Of a DNA stretch of 29,793 nt, positions 8,586-16,748 are shown one piece after another (positions within the stretch are counted from its first letter, which is position 1; each line of letters begins with the position of its first letter). The notes under the pieces were generated by a model. The model had not been told where the DNA came from and searched no databases. It saw only the letters and a list, made by a program, of their open reading frames with translations. A program made the position numbers and the translations under genes. This stretch comes from AEGEAN-183 sp964002385 (GTDB lineage: Bacteria > Pseudomonadota > Gammaproteobacteria > Magnimaribacterales > Magnimaribacteraceae), in contig CAXFFS010000008.1 of the NCBI GenBank assembly GCA_964002385.1, positions 1 through 29,793 of the forward strand. Reading direction: 5' to 3'.

Positions 8586-8870
8586 ATGATAGGAATAATT
8601 GCAACCATGAAAATTAAGGAAGGAACCAATGAAGAATTTGAAGAAGTTGCTTCAAGATTACAAAGCGCTGTAACTGAGAATGAACCTGGCGTCGTTTACT
8701 ATGATTGGTATAAGGGTCAGGATGACACTACTTATGTTGTTTTAGAGCGATACGAATCTCAAGATGCTTTAGATGCCCACGGACAAACAGAATACATGAA
8801 AACAATAGGCGGTGAAATGGGCCAATATATGGCAGGTCGTCCGGAAGTTAGTATTCTTAAAAGTATCTAA
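8586..8870 (+). CDS. ABM-domain protein (putative quinol monooxygenase, YgiN-like)
   Basis: A 94-aa single-domain ferredoxin-like alpha/beta-barrel protein of the antibiotic biosynthesis monooxygenase (ABM) family. MIGIIATMKIKEG begins the first strand, PGVVYYDWYKGQDD and YVVLERYESQDALDAH are the central family pattern, and the C-terminal strand is PEVSILKSI. Members work as dimers, and some oxidise quinols or polycyclic phenols without a cofactor while others only bind such compounds. The start is ATG with a GTGAGG ribosome binding site 6-7 nt upstream. It is divergent from a flavoprotein and convergent with zapE, with no spacer. A precise substrate cannot be assigned. Confidence 0.85.
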   Translation: MIGIIATMKIKEGTNEEFEEVASRLQSAVTENEPGVVYYDWYKGQDDTTYVVLERYESQDALDAHGQTEYMKTIGGEMGQYMAGRPEVSILKSI

Positions 8871-9932
8871 TCAAGAGAGATGGGGTAAAGAGAGAAATTC
8901 TCTCGACTTCATCTCTTCAAGTCTACTGAGGGTTCTTTGTATTGGTTTTAAGAGCTTAGACCCTGAATAGATCTCTTTGATCTTTTTTTCTGAAGAAATA
9001 ATCAGGTTTACTTTTCGTTCATAACATTCATCAACAAGAGCAATAAACCTTCTGGTTTCATTCTCTTTTGACTTTGAAAGAATGGGTATATCTGATACCA
9101 AGAGAGTATGGAACTCTTTGCTAATTTCTATGTAATCCTTAGAGCTCCTTGGTCCATCACAAATGTTTTTAAAACTGAACCAAGCTACGCCTTGAGAGAG
9201 ACGTATAGTATCTATACTTCGCCCTAATATCTCTATAGATTGAGAATACATCACCTTTCCCTGAGCAAGTGAATTAAAGTGTTTAGATAGTATTTCTTCG
9301 ACTTCCTTAGTTCCAGAGATAAGCTGGATCTTCTCTTGTTCAAGATTCCTCAGCCTATAATCTTGGGAAGTTTCAAGCAGATAGATTTTGCAATGATTTT
9401 TTAGAGCATCTATAGCTGGATAGAATCTATCTCTATGAAGGCCATCTTCATATAGCTTCTCAGGATGAATATTAGAAGTTGCAATTAAAGGTAAACCAAT
9501 TTTAAAGAGTTGATCTAAGAATCTGGCTAACATCATTGCATCACCAATATCTTCCACAAAGAATTCATCAAAGCAGAGAATATCCGTTTTCCTAGATAAT
9601 TTTTCAACGACTGTCTTTATTGGGTCTTCTTGCTTGGCATGATTATTCATATCTTCATGAAGTTTTTGCATAAATCTGTGGAAATGAAGCCTAGTCTTGT
9701 TATTAAAATCTAAGCTTTTAAAAAAGATATCCATGAGTTGAGTCTTGCCAGTGCCAACAGTTCCGTAAATGTATAACCCTTTAAGAGGTTTTTTGTTGAA
9801 CCAAGATCTAGATCTAGATGTAACCCTGTTGTGCAATCCGTCTAGTTCAACTAATAGTTTTTTTTGAGCAGAGTCGTTAATTAACTCTTCACCGGAAACC
9901 AAATCTTCATATATCTCAGAAGGTTTCAACAA
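8871..9932 (-). CDS. zapE: Cell division ATPase ZapE (AFG1 family)
   Basis: A 353-aa AFG1-like P-loop ATPase. Walker A is GTVGTGKT (residues 57-64) and Walker B is ILCFDEFF (D122, E123). The segment LPLIATSNIHPEKLYEDGLHRDRFYPAI is the classic sensor region of the family, and AFG1 motifs such as HFHRFMQ and GVAWFSFKNIC are also present. In E. coli ZapE associates with the Z ring and destabilises FtsZ polymers late in division, in an ATP-dependent way. It starts with ATG at 9932, 19 nt after the GFA gene stop. Length is close to normal (about 375 aa in E. coli). Confidence 0.95.
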   Translation of the reverse strand: MLKPSEIYEDLVSGEELINDSAQKKLLVELDGLHNRVTSRSRSWFNKKPLKGLYIYGTVGTGKTQLMDIFFKSLDFNNKTRLHFHRFMQKLHEDMNNHAKQEDPIKTVVEKLSRKTDILCFDEFFVEDIGDAMMLARFLDQLFKIGLPLIATSNIHPEKLYEDGLHRDRFYPAIDALKNHCKIYLLETSQDYRLRNLEQEKIQLISGTKEVEEILSKHFNSLAQGKVMYSQSIEILGRSIDTIRLSQGVAWFSFKNICDGPRSSKDYIEISKEFHTLLVSDIPILSKSKENETRRFIALVDECYERKVNLIISSEKKIKEIYSGSKLLKPIQRTLSRLEEMKSREFLSLPHLS

Positions 9933-9951
9933 AAGTCCCTTTTAATTAGAT

Positions 9952-10371
9952 TTAAGTTTGAGGATTTTTATTGAAACTATGTAGAGTTTCATCAACAGGA
10001 GACCAAACTCTTGCAGTTGAACTCCAGAAATTAGAATCTATTTTTAACCAAGATGAGTCATCTAAGCTTCCTGCCTTTATCAATCTGATACCTTCCATTT
10101 CTTCGATGTAACTTATCAGGGGAGAGCCACACGATTCACAAAAACCTCGACTTACATGACTTCCGTCAGTTCCAGTTACAGTATAGATCTTTATTTCTCC
10201 ATTCATCTGCAAGGCATTCTCAGGGATCATAATAATTGTAGCCTTTCCCGAGCCCGTTGATTTTTGACAGTCCTTACAATGACAGTGATGGGCTGATATG
10301 ACCGATGATTCATTAAAGCTATAACTAACCTCACCACACAAGCAACTACCTGTTTTTTTATCTTCACTCAT
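9952..10371 (-). CDS. GFA family zinc-binding protein
   Basis: A 139-aa protein of the GFA (glutathione-dependent formaldehyde-activating enzyme/CENP-V) fold. Zinc ligands are in place: C10 and C12 (GSCLCGEVSY), C30, C32 and C35 (HHCHCKDCQKSTG), and C78 and C81 (GFCESCGSPL), which is the full family pattern. Despite the family name, most bacterial members have no proven formaldehyde activity. It sits in a same-strand group with the DUF1295 protein (9 nt upstream) and zapE. No formaldehyde dehydrogenase gene is nearby, so a role in formaldehyde detoxification is not supported by context. Confidence 0.88.
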   Translation of the reverse strand: MSEDKKTGSCLCGEVSYSFNESSVISAHHCHCKDCQKSTGSGKATIIMIPENALQMNGEIKIYTVTGTDGSHVSRGFCESCGSPLISYIEEMEGIRLIKAGSLDDSSWLKIDSNFWSSTARVWSPVDETLHSFNKNPQT

Positions 10372-10380
10372 TTTTTTTCC

Positions 10381-11253
10381 TTATTTTTTTCTTTTAGCCA
10401 TTGGAATTAGGGATGAAGTGGTTTCCTTATACAATTGATACTCTGGATCGTCACCCCATTTTTTATCTGCTCTTCTCTCTAACATGGTAACTCCACTAAT
10501 TCTAGTTAAGAGAATATAAACAAAAATCGGAGAAATCAAAGTAAGTAACTGCCATCCTTGTAAAACAGGGAAGGCAATGAATGCTATTCCAAACCATAAA
10601 GTGATTTCCCCATAATAATTTGGATGTCTTGAGAGAGACCAAAGACCTTCATTAATAAATTTATCCCGATTTTCTTTTTTTGATCTAAATCTAGTCTTTT
10701 GGTGGTCCGCAACTACTTCAACTATGAATCCTTCTAACCATAAGACTATTCCAATTAAGGCATACCAACCCAACGGGACAACCTTAGCTGAGGTCATCGC
10801 TGCTAAGCCAGCTGCCATGGTAATGAAAACCCACAAACCTCCTAAGGTCCAAGTAAATAGAAACCACCAAAATTTTGTTTTCATCACAGTGAATCTATTA
10901 TCTTTTCCGTCTCTTTTAACCCTGTTAAAAAGAAATGACCCCAGCCTTACTGCCCAAACCATAATAAACAGACCTATTAAGACTGATCTGATGTCTAGAT
11001 TATTAAGAGCAAGGAAAGTGAAAAGAACTATGGATATATAGGAAATGGAACCAATTAAATCGAAATAATGCTCTGTTTGGTAAATATATGAAGGAATAAA
11101 AATTAACCAATGAAGTATAAAGCCTATGGATGCGGCCAGTGCGAAAGAGGGTAGGCCGTTAAAAGTAATCGAACCCTGGCTACCTGCTAAAGCCACAATT
11201 ACCCCTAAGGCCAAACATGCAAGTATAGAAAGTATTGATGCGGAATTACTCAT
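10381..11253 (-). CDS. DUF1295 membrane protein (steroid 5-alpha-reductase-like fold)
   Basis: A 290-aa polytopic inner-membrane protein with about seven to eight hydrophobic segments. The C-terminal motif LSRHPNYYGEITLWFGIAF is the hallmark of the DUF1295/isoprenylcysteine carboxyl methyltransferase/5-alpha-reductase group. Relatives reduce or methylate lipids or steroids using NADPH or SAM, but DUF1295 members are mostly uncharacterised. It is first in a same-strand group with the GFA protein and zapE, and divergent from apt with a 64-nt gap. Function beyond the family is unknown. Confidence 0.85.
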   Translation of the reverse strand: MSNSASILSILACLALGVIVALAGSQGSITFNGLPSFALAASIGFILHWLIFIPSYIYQTEHYFDLIGSISYISIVLFTFLALNNLDIRSVLIGLFIMVWAVRLGSFLFNRVKRDGKDNRFTVMKTKFWWFLFTWTLGGLWVFITMAAGLAAMTSAKVVPLGWYALIGIVLWLEGFIVEVVADHQKTRFRSKKENRDKFINEGLWSLSRHPNYYGEITLWFGIAFIAFPVLQGWQLLTLISPIFVYILLTRISGVTMLERRADKKWGDDPEYQLYKETTSSLIPMAKRKK

Positions 11254-11317
11254 TTAAATCTTTTCAATTGATTTAAGATAGTTATTGTATTGTATAAGTG
11301 TAAAGATTCAGACTCTT

Positions 11318-11833
11318 ATGGACCTAAAAAAATACATAGATTCAGTTAAGGATTGGCCAATAGAAGGTATTAATTTTAAAGATATCTCTCCATTACTTTT
11401 AAATCCAAAAGTATTTGAAGAAAGCATTAAAGGTATGTGCAACCTAATTAGTGAACATCCTAGTTTGGTAGCAGGGGTTGATTCAAGAGGATTTATCTTT
11501 GCCTCAGCGATGGCAGAAAGATTAGATCTAGGCCTTCTGTTATTAAGGAAAGGTGGGAAACTCCCACCCCCCAAAATAGATATTGAATATGAGCTTGAAT
11601 ATGGTTTGGGTAAGCTCGAAATTAAGGAAGCTCAAAAAAAAGGCACTGAAATTGTGCTGATTGACGACATCCTTGCCACAGGAGGGACTATGTCTGCAGC
11701 ATGTGATTTATGCCTAAAAGCAGGTTATAAAGTAAAACAAGCCCTTGTTTTAATAGATTTGATTAGTATCCACCCAGAAGAATTAACTCTGTCTAATGGC
11801 ATTAGAGTTGAGAGCTTGATCCAGCTAGATTAG
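11318..11833 (+). CDS. apt: Adenine phosphoribosyltransferase
   Basis: A 171-aa type I phosphoribosyltransferase that makes AMP from adenine and PRPP. The PRPP-binding loop VLIDDILATGGT and the substrate segment VAGVDSRGFIF are both present. The N-terminus MDLKKYIDSVKDWPIEGINFKDI matches the family, so ATG at 11318 is chosen over an in-frame TTG at 11285. It converges on, and overlaps by 9 nt, the MTA/SAH nucleosidase gene. The two enzymes are consecutive in metabolism: the nucleosidase frees adenine from methylthioadenosine and Apt returns it to AMP. Size is typical. Confidence 0.96.
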   Translation: MDLKKYIDSVKDWPIEGINFKDISPLLLNPKVFEESIKGMCNLISEHPSLVAGVDSRGFIFASAMAERLDLGLLLLRKGGKLPPPKIDIEYELEYGLGKLEIKEAQKKGTEIVLIDDILATGGTMSAACDLCLKAGYKVKQALVLIDLISIHPEELTLSNGIRVESLIQLD

Positions 11834-12388
11834 CTGTTTGCTTAGGTATTCAGAAAATATCTTGCCTGCACTCTTAACGTTTTCACTAAAATCATTAGCT
11901 GCACTGTTATCAGCAAAATCAGAAATGAATTTAAAACAAGCAAAGGGAATCGACTCTAAATAGCAGACTTTAGCTATGGCATAAGCCTCCATATCAACCA
12001 CATCTGCTTTTAGTCCAATTTCAGATTGAACGAAAGAATCACCAGTTGCGCAAACCAAGTTCATATTGATGGTATTGATAGGGTGATTAGGAGTTTCAAT
12101 AATCCTTGGCGGATCTGTTTCAAAGGGTGTTTGCCCTAATTCTGCTCCCAAAGGCCTTGAGTCCATATCTCGTTGAACAAAATATTTGCAATCAACTAGG
12201 CCTGAGACATTCTTTTTTAATGAACCAGCAGTACCAAAGTTGATAATTAAGTCTGGTTTTCTCTCTCTAATAGTTTTAAAGGCCGATAGCGCAGCATTAA
12301 CCTTGCCCACACCAGTAAGGACAATTTCGTATTCAGTGTCTAGAGAGCGAATTTCTGGCTCAATTGCAGACAAGATAATTATTTTCAT
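11825..12388 (-). CDS. 5'-methylthioadenosine/S-adenosylhomocysteine nucleosidase-like protein
   Basis: A 187-aa member of the PNP/UDP phosphorylase family, closest in pattern to MTA/SAH nucleosidase (MtnN). MKIIILSAIEPEI carries the N-terminal acid, GTAGSL is the nucleoside-binding loop, DMEAYAIAKV holds the ribose-binding Met-Glu, and FISDFADNSA holds the catalytic aspartate. It is about 40 residues shorter than E. coli MtnN (about 230 aa), with shorter loops but all key motifs. ATG at 12388 is preferred; the 19 extra residues of the longer frame are not family-like. It would cleave adenine from MTA or SAH, and the convergent apt gene would recycle that adenine. A related nucleosidase specificity is not excluded. 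Confidence 0.8.
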   Translation of the reverse strand: MKIIILSAIEPEIRSLDTEYEIVLTGVGKVNAALSAFKTIRERKPDLIINFGTAGSLKKNVSGLVDCKYFVQRDMDSRPLGAELGQTPFETDPPRIIETPNHPINTINMNLVCATGDSFVQSEIGLKADVVDMEAYAIAKVCYLESIPFACFKFISDFADNSAANDFSENVKSAGKIFSEYLSKQLI

Positions 12389-12471
12389 GAAAAGGTTATA
12401 AGATGTACTAAGTACAATAGCTTGATTATACAAGGCTAATTTCAATTTGTTAGAGAAGGGAGAGGTGAATT

Positions 12472-12735
12472 ATGTTTGAACTAAATTTATTTAATATGGC
12501 ACAAGGCTTAGACCAAGGTCTGTCAATTCTCGGGACTTTTTTGCTCACCAGCTTAAGCGCGAAGCTACGAATGTACGGGTTTATTGCTTTTTTCTTGGTG
12601 AATATCCCCGGCATCTATTTATTGGTTGTAACAGAGTTGTGGTGGATATTGTTGGTTACACCTCTATGGTTATATCTAAACTACAGAGGTTTCATTAATA
12701 ACTACAGAGAGCAGAAAAAAGTTATTTTAAGTTAA
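12472..12735 (+). CDS. Small hypothetical membrane protein (two to three TM segments)
   Basis: An 87-aa protein I do not recognise. Hydrophobic stretches are visible at roughly residues 17-28, 36-53 and 56-68, and the end is basic (NYREQKKVILS), which suggests a cytoplasmic C-terminus. The ATG has a purine-rich leader (GGGAGAGGTG) 5-14 nt upstream, a good ribosome binding site that supports it being real. It is divergent from the nucleosidase gene and its last 4 nt overlap the 3' end of the beta-oxidation gene. Codon use looks like its neighbours. Confidence 0.65.
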   Translation: MFELNLFNMAQGLDQGLSILGTFLLTSLSAKLRMYGFIAFFLVNIPGIYLLVVTELWWILLVTPLWLYLNYRGFINNYREQKKVILS

Positions 12736-14807
12736 GCAAAAATATTTATATTTTCTTCTACTACCTTTTCTAAATACGGAGAAGGTTTAAATTCTGGACC
12801 CAATTCACTTTCCATATTTTTTAACCACTCTAGAACTTTATCAAAACCGATCAAACTTCCATAGAACATAGGACCGCCCTCATAGGCAGGCCAGCCGTAT
12901 CCATTGATCCAAACAATATCTATATCACTTGCTCTAATAGCCATGCCTTCGTCTAAGATTTTGAATCCTTCGTTAATCATGGGATATAAACATCTTTGCA
13001 ATATCTCCTCTTTAGTGATCTCCCTCAATCGTATCTGTCTGGCTTCAGCAAATTCTCTGATAATGGTTTCAACTTCTGGATCAGGAGATTTATTTCTGTT
13101 TTGGTCATAAAGATAAAATCCTTTTCCAGATTTTTGTCCTAAACGACCTGCTTCGCAAAGTAGATCTCTTAAAGTTTCTCCCTTTGAAGTTTCTTTGTTC
13201 CAACCTATATCTAGTCCCGCAAGATCTGACATAGCGAAGGGCCCCATAGGGAAACCAAAATCAAATAAAGCATCATCTATATCCCAAGGCAAGGCTCCTT
13301 CCAGAATCAATTTGTTAGCTTCTCTTTGTCTCTGAGCTAGAATTCTATTTCCAACAAAGCCAGGGCAAACGCCTACAACAGCTGCAATCTTGCCTATCTT
13401 TTTAGCAATCGACATAGAACTAGCAACAACTGATTTAGAGGTCTTTTCTCCTCTAACGATTTCTAATAATCTCATTACATTGGCAGGACTGAAAAAATGA
13501 AGACCAATCACATCCTCTGGTCTTTTTGTTTCGGCCGCTATTTCGTTAACATTAAGCGCAGATGTATTAGAAGCAAGAATAGCCCCTTCTTTAGCAATAC
13601 CATCTAGTTTCTTAAAAATCTCCTTCTTTAAATCCATGTTTTCAAAAACAGCTTCAATTATTAAGTCTTGAGAGTTTAAAGCCTCTACAGATAATTCACC
13701 TGAGATCAACCCCATTCTAGTTTCCACATCTTCCATAGAGATTCTTCCTTTATTGGCAGTATTCTCGTAGTTCTTCTTAATGATGGCTAAACCCTTGTCT
13801 AAACGTTCCTGATTTTGTTCAACGATGGTTACTGGTATACCCACATTGGCAAAGTTCATTGAGATGCCACCGCCCATCGTTCCTGCTCCTATTACACCCA
13901 CAGAGCTAATCTCACTTATTTCAGTTTCACGAGGGATGTCAGGGATTTTATTGACCTGTCTTTGAGCAAAGAAGACATATCTTTGGGCTGCTGACTGACT
14001 CCCAGTAACAAGTTTAGTAAAAAGATCCCTCTCAACTTTAAGACCCTCTTCGAAAGGATTGTTAACCGCCGCCTCTATACATTGGATGTTGTATTCTGGC
14101 GCTAAAAACCCCCTCGTTTTTCTTGCAATAGACTTTCTAAAATCCGCAAAGAGAGCTTCATTCCCTTTGTCACCCTTGATGTTTTCTTCATTCTCTCGAA
14201 CTTTAACCAAAGGTTTATTCTCATTTACGATTGAAGAAGCAAATTTTATGGCATCTCCCAATAGGTTCTCCTCGTCTGCTATTTCATCAATCAATCCCAT
14301 TTCAAGGCATTGTTTTGCAGGAACATGTTGTCCGGAAGTAACCATCTCAAGAGCTTTTTGAGCACCAACTATTCGTGGCAAACGCTGGGTTCCACCAGCA
14401 CCTGGAAGCAATCCGAGGTTTACCTCAGGAAGGCCACATCTTGCAGAGGGGATTGCAATTCGATAATGACAAGTAAGAGCTACTTCTAAGCCACCTCCAA
14501 GAGCCGTGCCGTGAATTGCCGAAATTACTGGCTTAGGAGACTCTTCTATCATGTCTTGGACATCAAAAAGAGACGGGCCTTTGGGGGCTTGTCCAAATTC
14601 AGTTATATCAGCTCCGGCAATAAAAGTTCTGCCTTCACAAATTAATACAATTGCTTTTACGCTTTCATCTTCTATGGCCTGTTTTACACCAACATGCAAC
14701 CCTTCTCTCACATTAGCGGAAAGGGCATTAACTGGGGGAGAATTTAAGGTTAAGACAGCTATATTAGATTCAATTTCTAAATTGGTTACTTCATTTATTG
14801 CAGCCAT
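12732..14807 (-). CDS. Bifunctional enoyl-CoA hydratase/3-hydroxyacyl-CoA dehydrogenase (FadB/FadJ type)
   Basis: About 691 aa, fusing an N-terminal crotonase domain to a C-terminal NAD-dependent 3-hydroxyacyl-CoA dehydrogenase. The crotonase part has FIAGADI (oxyanion hole), GTALGGGLEVAL and PEVNLGLLPGAGG, with catalytic glutamates about 108 and 128. The dehydrogenase has GAGTMGGG near 297-303 and GLHFFSPANVM with the catalytic histidine near 427. A second dehydrogenase C-terminal domain follows. It performs two steps of fatty acid beta-oxidation. No thiolase (fadA/fadI) is adjacent, unlike the E. coli operons. ATG at 14807 (MAAINEV) is preferred; an in-frame ATG at 14840 would overlap the divergent GNAT gene. 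Confidence 0.93.
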   Translation of the reverse strand: MAAINEVTNLEIESNIAVLTLNSPPVNALSANVREGLHVGVKQAIEDESVKAIVLICEGRTFIAGADITEFGQAPKGPSLFDVQDMIEESPKPVISAIHGTALGGGLEVALTCHYRIAIPSARCGLPEVNLGLLPGAGGTQRLPRIVGAQKALEMVTSGQHVPAKQCLEMGLIDEIADEENLLGDAIKFASSIVNENKPLVKVRENEENIKGDKGNEALFADFRKSIARKTRGFLAPEYNIQCIEAAVNNPFEEGLKVERDLFTKLVTGSQSAAQRYVFFAQRQVNKIPDIPRETEISEISSVGVIGAGTMGGGISMNFANVGIPVTIVEQNQERLDKGLAIIKKNYENTANKGRISMEDVETRMGLISGELSVEALNSQDLIIEAVFENMDLKKEIFKKLDGIAKEGAILASNTSALNVNEIAAETKRPEDVIGLHFFSPANVMRLLEIVRGEKTSKSVVASSMSIAKKIGKIAAVVGVCPGFVGNRILAQRQREANKLILEGALPWDIDDALFDFGFPMGPFAMSDLAGLDIGWNKETSKGETLRDLLCEAGRLGQKSGKGFYLYDQNRNKSPDPEVETIIREFAEARQIRLREITKEEILQRCLYPMINEGFKILDEGMAIRASDIDIVWINGYGWPAYEGGPMFYGSLIGFDKVLEWLKNMESELGPEFKPSPYLEKVVEENINIFA

Positions 14808-14831
14808 GTTTACTCCGTTTATTGTTTCAAA

Positions 14832-15803
14832 GTGTATCATTTACATGTGTTAGATATTATAAATTTTGATAGTTCTGATGAGCATTTTTCTTTGTTGGTG
14901 AGCTTGCAAGATGTTCTCTGGCCCTATCCCTGGAAGAATTGGGAGTCCGTTGAAATGTGTCGCTACGACGCTGCATTAATCCCGCTTAAATGCAAAGCTC
15001 AATTAGATTTTATCCGACACGGAGGGCAGGTTATTGGCTGGGGAGCTACTCATCATGACCAATGGGGCTTTGACCCAAATCTCTTAGACTCCACTCTAAC
15101 AATACCTCAAGAAGATAAGTACTTAGACTGTGCTCAACAGTATCTAGAACATCAAATTAAAAGAGCCAGAAAAATGAAGGTTAATATTTTTCGTGCCTGG
15201 TCATATACAGGTAGTAATTGGTATAAAGACTTTTATCATAGGAACGGGTTTGAAATATCCCTTCTAGAATATATATCTGAAATTAGTCTAGATAAGTTCT
15301 TTATTGAAGACTTTGAATCTTCAGTATCAAGATTTAAAAAAAGTACGTACGTTATTTCAAACCTTCAAGAGCTAAAAAAATTAAATGCTGACTGGGAAAC
15401 AAAGCTGTTCGATCTTTATGAAAGGGTTGAACAGGATGTTCCAATTGATCTAGTTTTAGATCTTGATTTTGATTTTTGGAAATCCAGTATATTTTGTCCT
15501 TGGTTTAAAGAAGAGGATGTTTACATTGTTGTGGATGGTGAAAAGTGGGTGGCGCTATCTACTTATGCAAGATCGCTTCGCTCAAGGGAAAACATTTCAA
15601 CAGGGCTTACTGGTGTTTTACCTGAGTACAGGCGCCAAGGCTTATGCAGTGCCGTGAAAATCCATGCTCTGTGGGATTTAAAAAAGAAAGGCTTTAAAAA
15701 AGTATTCACAGGAAATGAAGAGAACAACCCCATGTTTCAAATTAATTTGATGTTGGGATTTAAAAAAATTGGAGAAGAATTCGGTTGTAAACTCACTTTG
15801 TAA
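14832..15803 (+). CDS. GNAT family N-acetyltransferase, two-domain size
   Basis: A protein of about 323 aa, twice the length of a single GNAT domain. The C-terminal half is a clear GNAT domain: TGVLPEYRRQGLCSAVK is the acetyl-CoA-binding motif A, and NNPMFQINLMLGFKKIG is the typical motif B ending. The N-terminal half has a weak, probably degenerate GNAT fold, with SYTGSNWYKDFYHRNGFE resembling the end of such a domain. Starts are GTG at 14832 or GTG at 14847; the former overlaps the upstream region of the divergent beta-oxidation gene. The acetylated substrate cannot be told. It lies directly beside the partial tRNA copy (21 nt away). Confidence 0.75.
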   Translation: MYHLHVLDIINFDSSDEHFSLLVSLQDVLWPYPWKNWESVEMCRYDAALIPLKCKAQLDFIRHGGQVIGWGATHHDQWGFDPNLLDSTLTIPQEDKYLDCAQQYLEHQIKRARKMKVNIFRAWSYTGSNWYKDFYHRNGFEISLLEYISEISLDKFFIEDFESSVSRFKKSTYVISNLQELKKLNADWETKLFDLYERVEQDVPIDLVLDLDFDFWKSSIFCPWFKEEDVYIVVDGEKWVALSTYARSLRSRENISTGLTGVLPEYRRQGLCSAVKIHALWDLKKKGFKKVFTGNEENNPMFQINLMLGFKKIGEEFGCKLTL

Positions 15804-15823
15804 AATAAGAGGAGTTTTGAGAA

Positions 15824-15870
15824 TGGTGCCTAGGGGTGGAATCGAACCACCGGCACAAGGATTTTCAGTC
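15824..15870 (-). pseudogene. Partial tRNA-Phe copy (nt 30-76), putative attachment-site repeat
   Basis: This 47-nt stretch matches nt 30-76 of the intact tRNA-Phe at 16749-16824 with three mismatches (15831, 15834 and 15853). It runs from the anticodon stem through the anticodon loop, T-arm and 3' acceptor strand to the encoded CCA. No 5' half is present, so it cannot make a tRNA. Identity stops at the CCA on one side and inside the anticodon stem on the other, the boundary expected when an integrase recombines at a tRNA 3' end. Two mismatches fall in the acceptor strand, giving CCTAGGC instead of TCTGGGC. The stop codon of the neighbouring dioxygenase gene is nt 33-35 of this copy. Confidence 0.9.
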
Positions 15871-16668
15871 TTCTTGCAGAAAGAAATGTTCTGGATTTAT
15901 CGAGAATCCTAATCCGCCATAAGCTCTATAACCAATTAGCTCAGCAAGATCCTTAGGAAGTTTTTTTACGTCTTCTGAAGTTACGTCTAGATATTGATTT
16001 TCTTCCTGACGCAACCAACCTAGAGAGTAAGAAAGAATGACTCCATATCTCCAGTCATTAGAAACATTTGCTCCTGCACCATGCAGAGTTCCTCCCAACC
16101 AATACAAGACTGATCCTGCAGGCATTTCTGCCGATAGTACTTCTTCATCTTTTTGCTTTCTATCTTTCCCCCATGTGTGACTACCTGGTACCAGCAAAGT
16201 AGCTCCATTGTCGGCACGAAAGTCAGTTATCGCCCACATACTTGCAACAATTAAATTCGGTCGCGGAAGATCAAAAAATGGGAATGGGTCTGCCTCTCTA
16301 TGTAATATTTGTTTTCGAGAACCAGGACCAACTTCCACAGCAGCACTTACATGAAGTTGATAACCACAGTTTGAGTTAGGCAATAAAAAATGGTCACAAA
16401 TGTCCATAGACATTCTATCGACTGCTAGTTTTCCAGTAGTTTCAGATAATGCGACCAAGGCACTCATTCGTCTAGTATTTCCAGGATAAAAAGCTTCAGG
16501 ATCATCAATCTGCGCGGGGGACATTTCCATCGCTGGTTCTAGTTCGGTTTTAACTTTCTCTCTTATATTCTCCGATATGGCATTTTTTACAACTAAACAA
16601 CCGAATTCTGAAAGGTTTTCTATTTTATCCTGAGTTTTATCAGTTATATCTAAGACAGGTATTTTCAT
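15865..16668 (-). CDS. Phytanoyl-CoA dioxygenase (PhyH) family Fe(II)/2-oxoglutarate oxygenase
   Basis: A 267-aa cupin-type oxygenase of the PhyH family. Likely iron ligands are H123 with E125 or D127 in ILHREADPF and H196 in GGTLHGAGANV, with R207 (DWRYGVILSY) for 2-oxoglutarate; VPGSHTWG is also a family motif. The family hydroxylates lipids, amino acids, phosphonates and secondary metabolites, and the substrate here is unknown. ATG at 16668 (MKIPVLDIT) is preferred; ATG at 16707 would add 13 residues. The gene is bounded by the tRNA-Phe gene upstream and the partial tRNA copy downstream, and its TGA stop is supplied by the anticodon loop of that copy. It appears to be mobile cargo. Confidence 0.85.
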   Translation of the reverse strand: MKIPVLDITDKTQDKIENLSEFGCLVVKNAISENIREKVKTELEPAMEMSPAQIDDPEAFYPGNTRRMSALVALSETTGKLAVDRMSMDICDHFLLPNSNCGYQLHVSAAVEVGPGSRKQILHREADPFPFFDLPRPNLIVASMWAITDFRADNGATLLVPGSHTWGKDRKQKDEEVLSAEMPAGSVLYWLGGTLHGAGANVSNDWRYGVILSYSLGWLRQEENQYLDVTSEDVKKLPKDLAELIGYRAYGGLGFSINPEHFFLQED

Positions 16669-16748
16669 TTTGACTATTTTAAGATTAATAACTCTAACAC
16701 AGACCATTTAGATTCATGTTAAGGCTTAAATTTAAAAAAATTTAGAAA

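Noticed and set aside
15824..15870. A second functional tRNA-Phe gene
   Set aside because: Only nt 30-76 are present. The 5' acceptor strand, D arm and half of the anticodon stem are replaced by the dioxygenase coding sequence.
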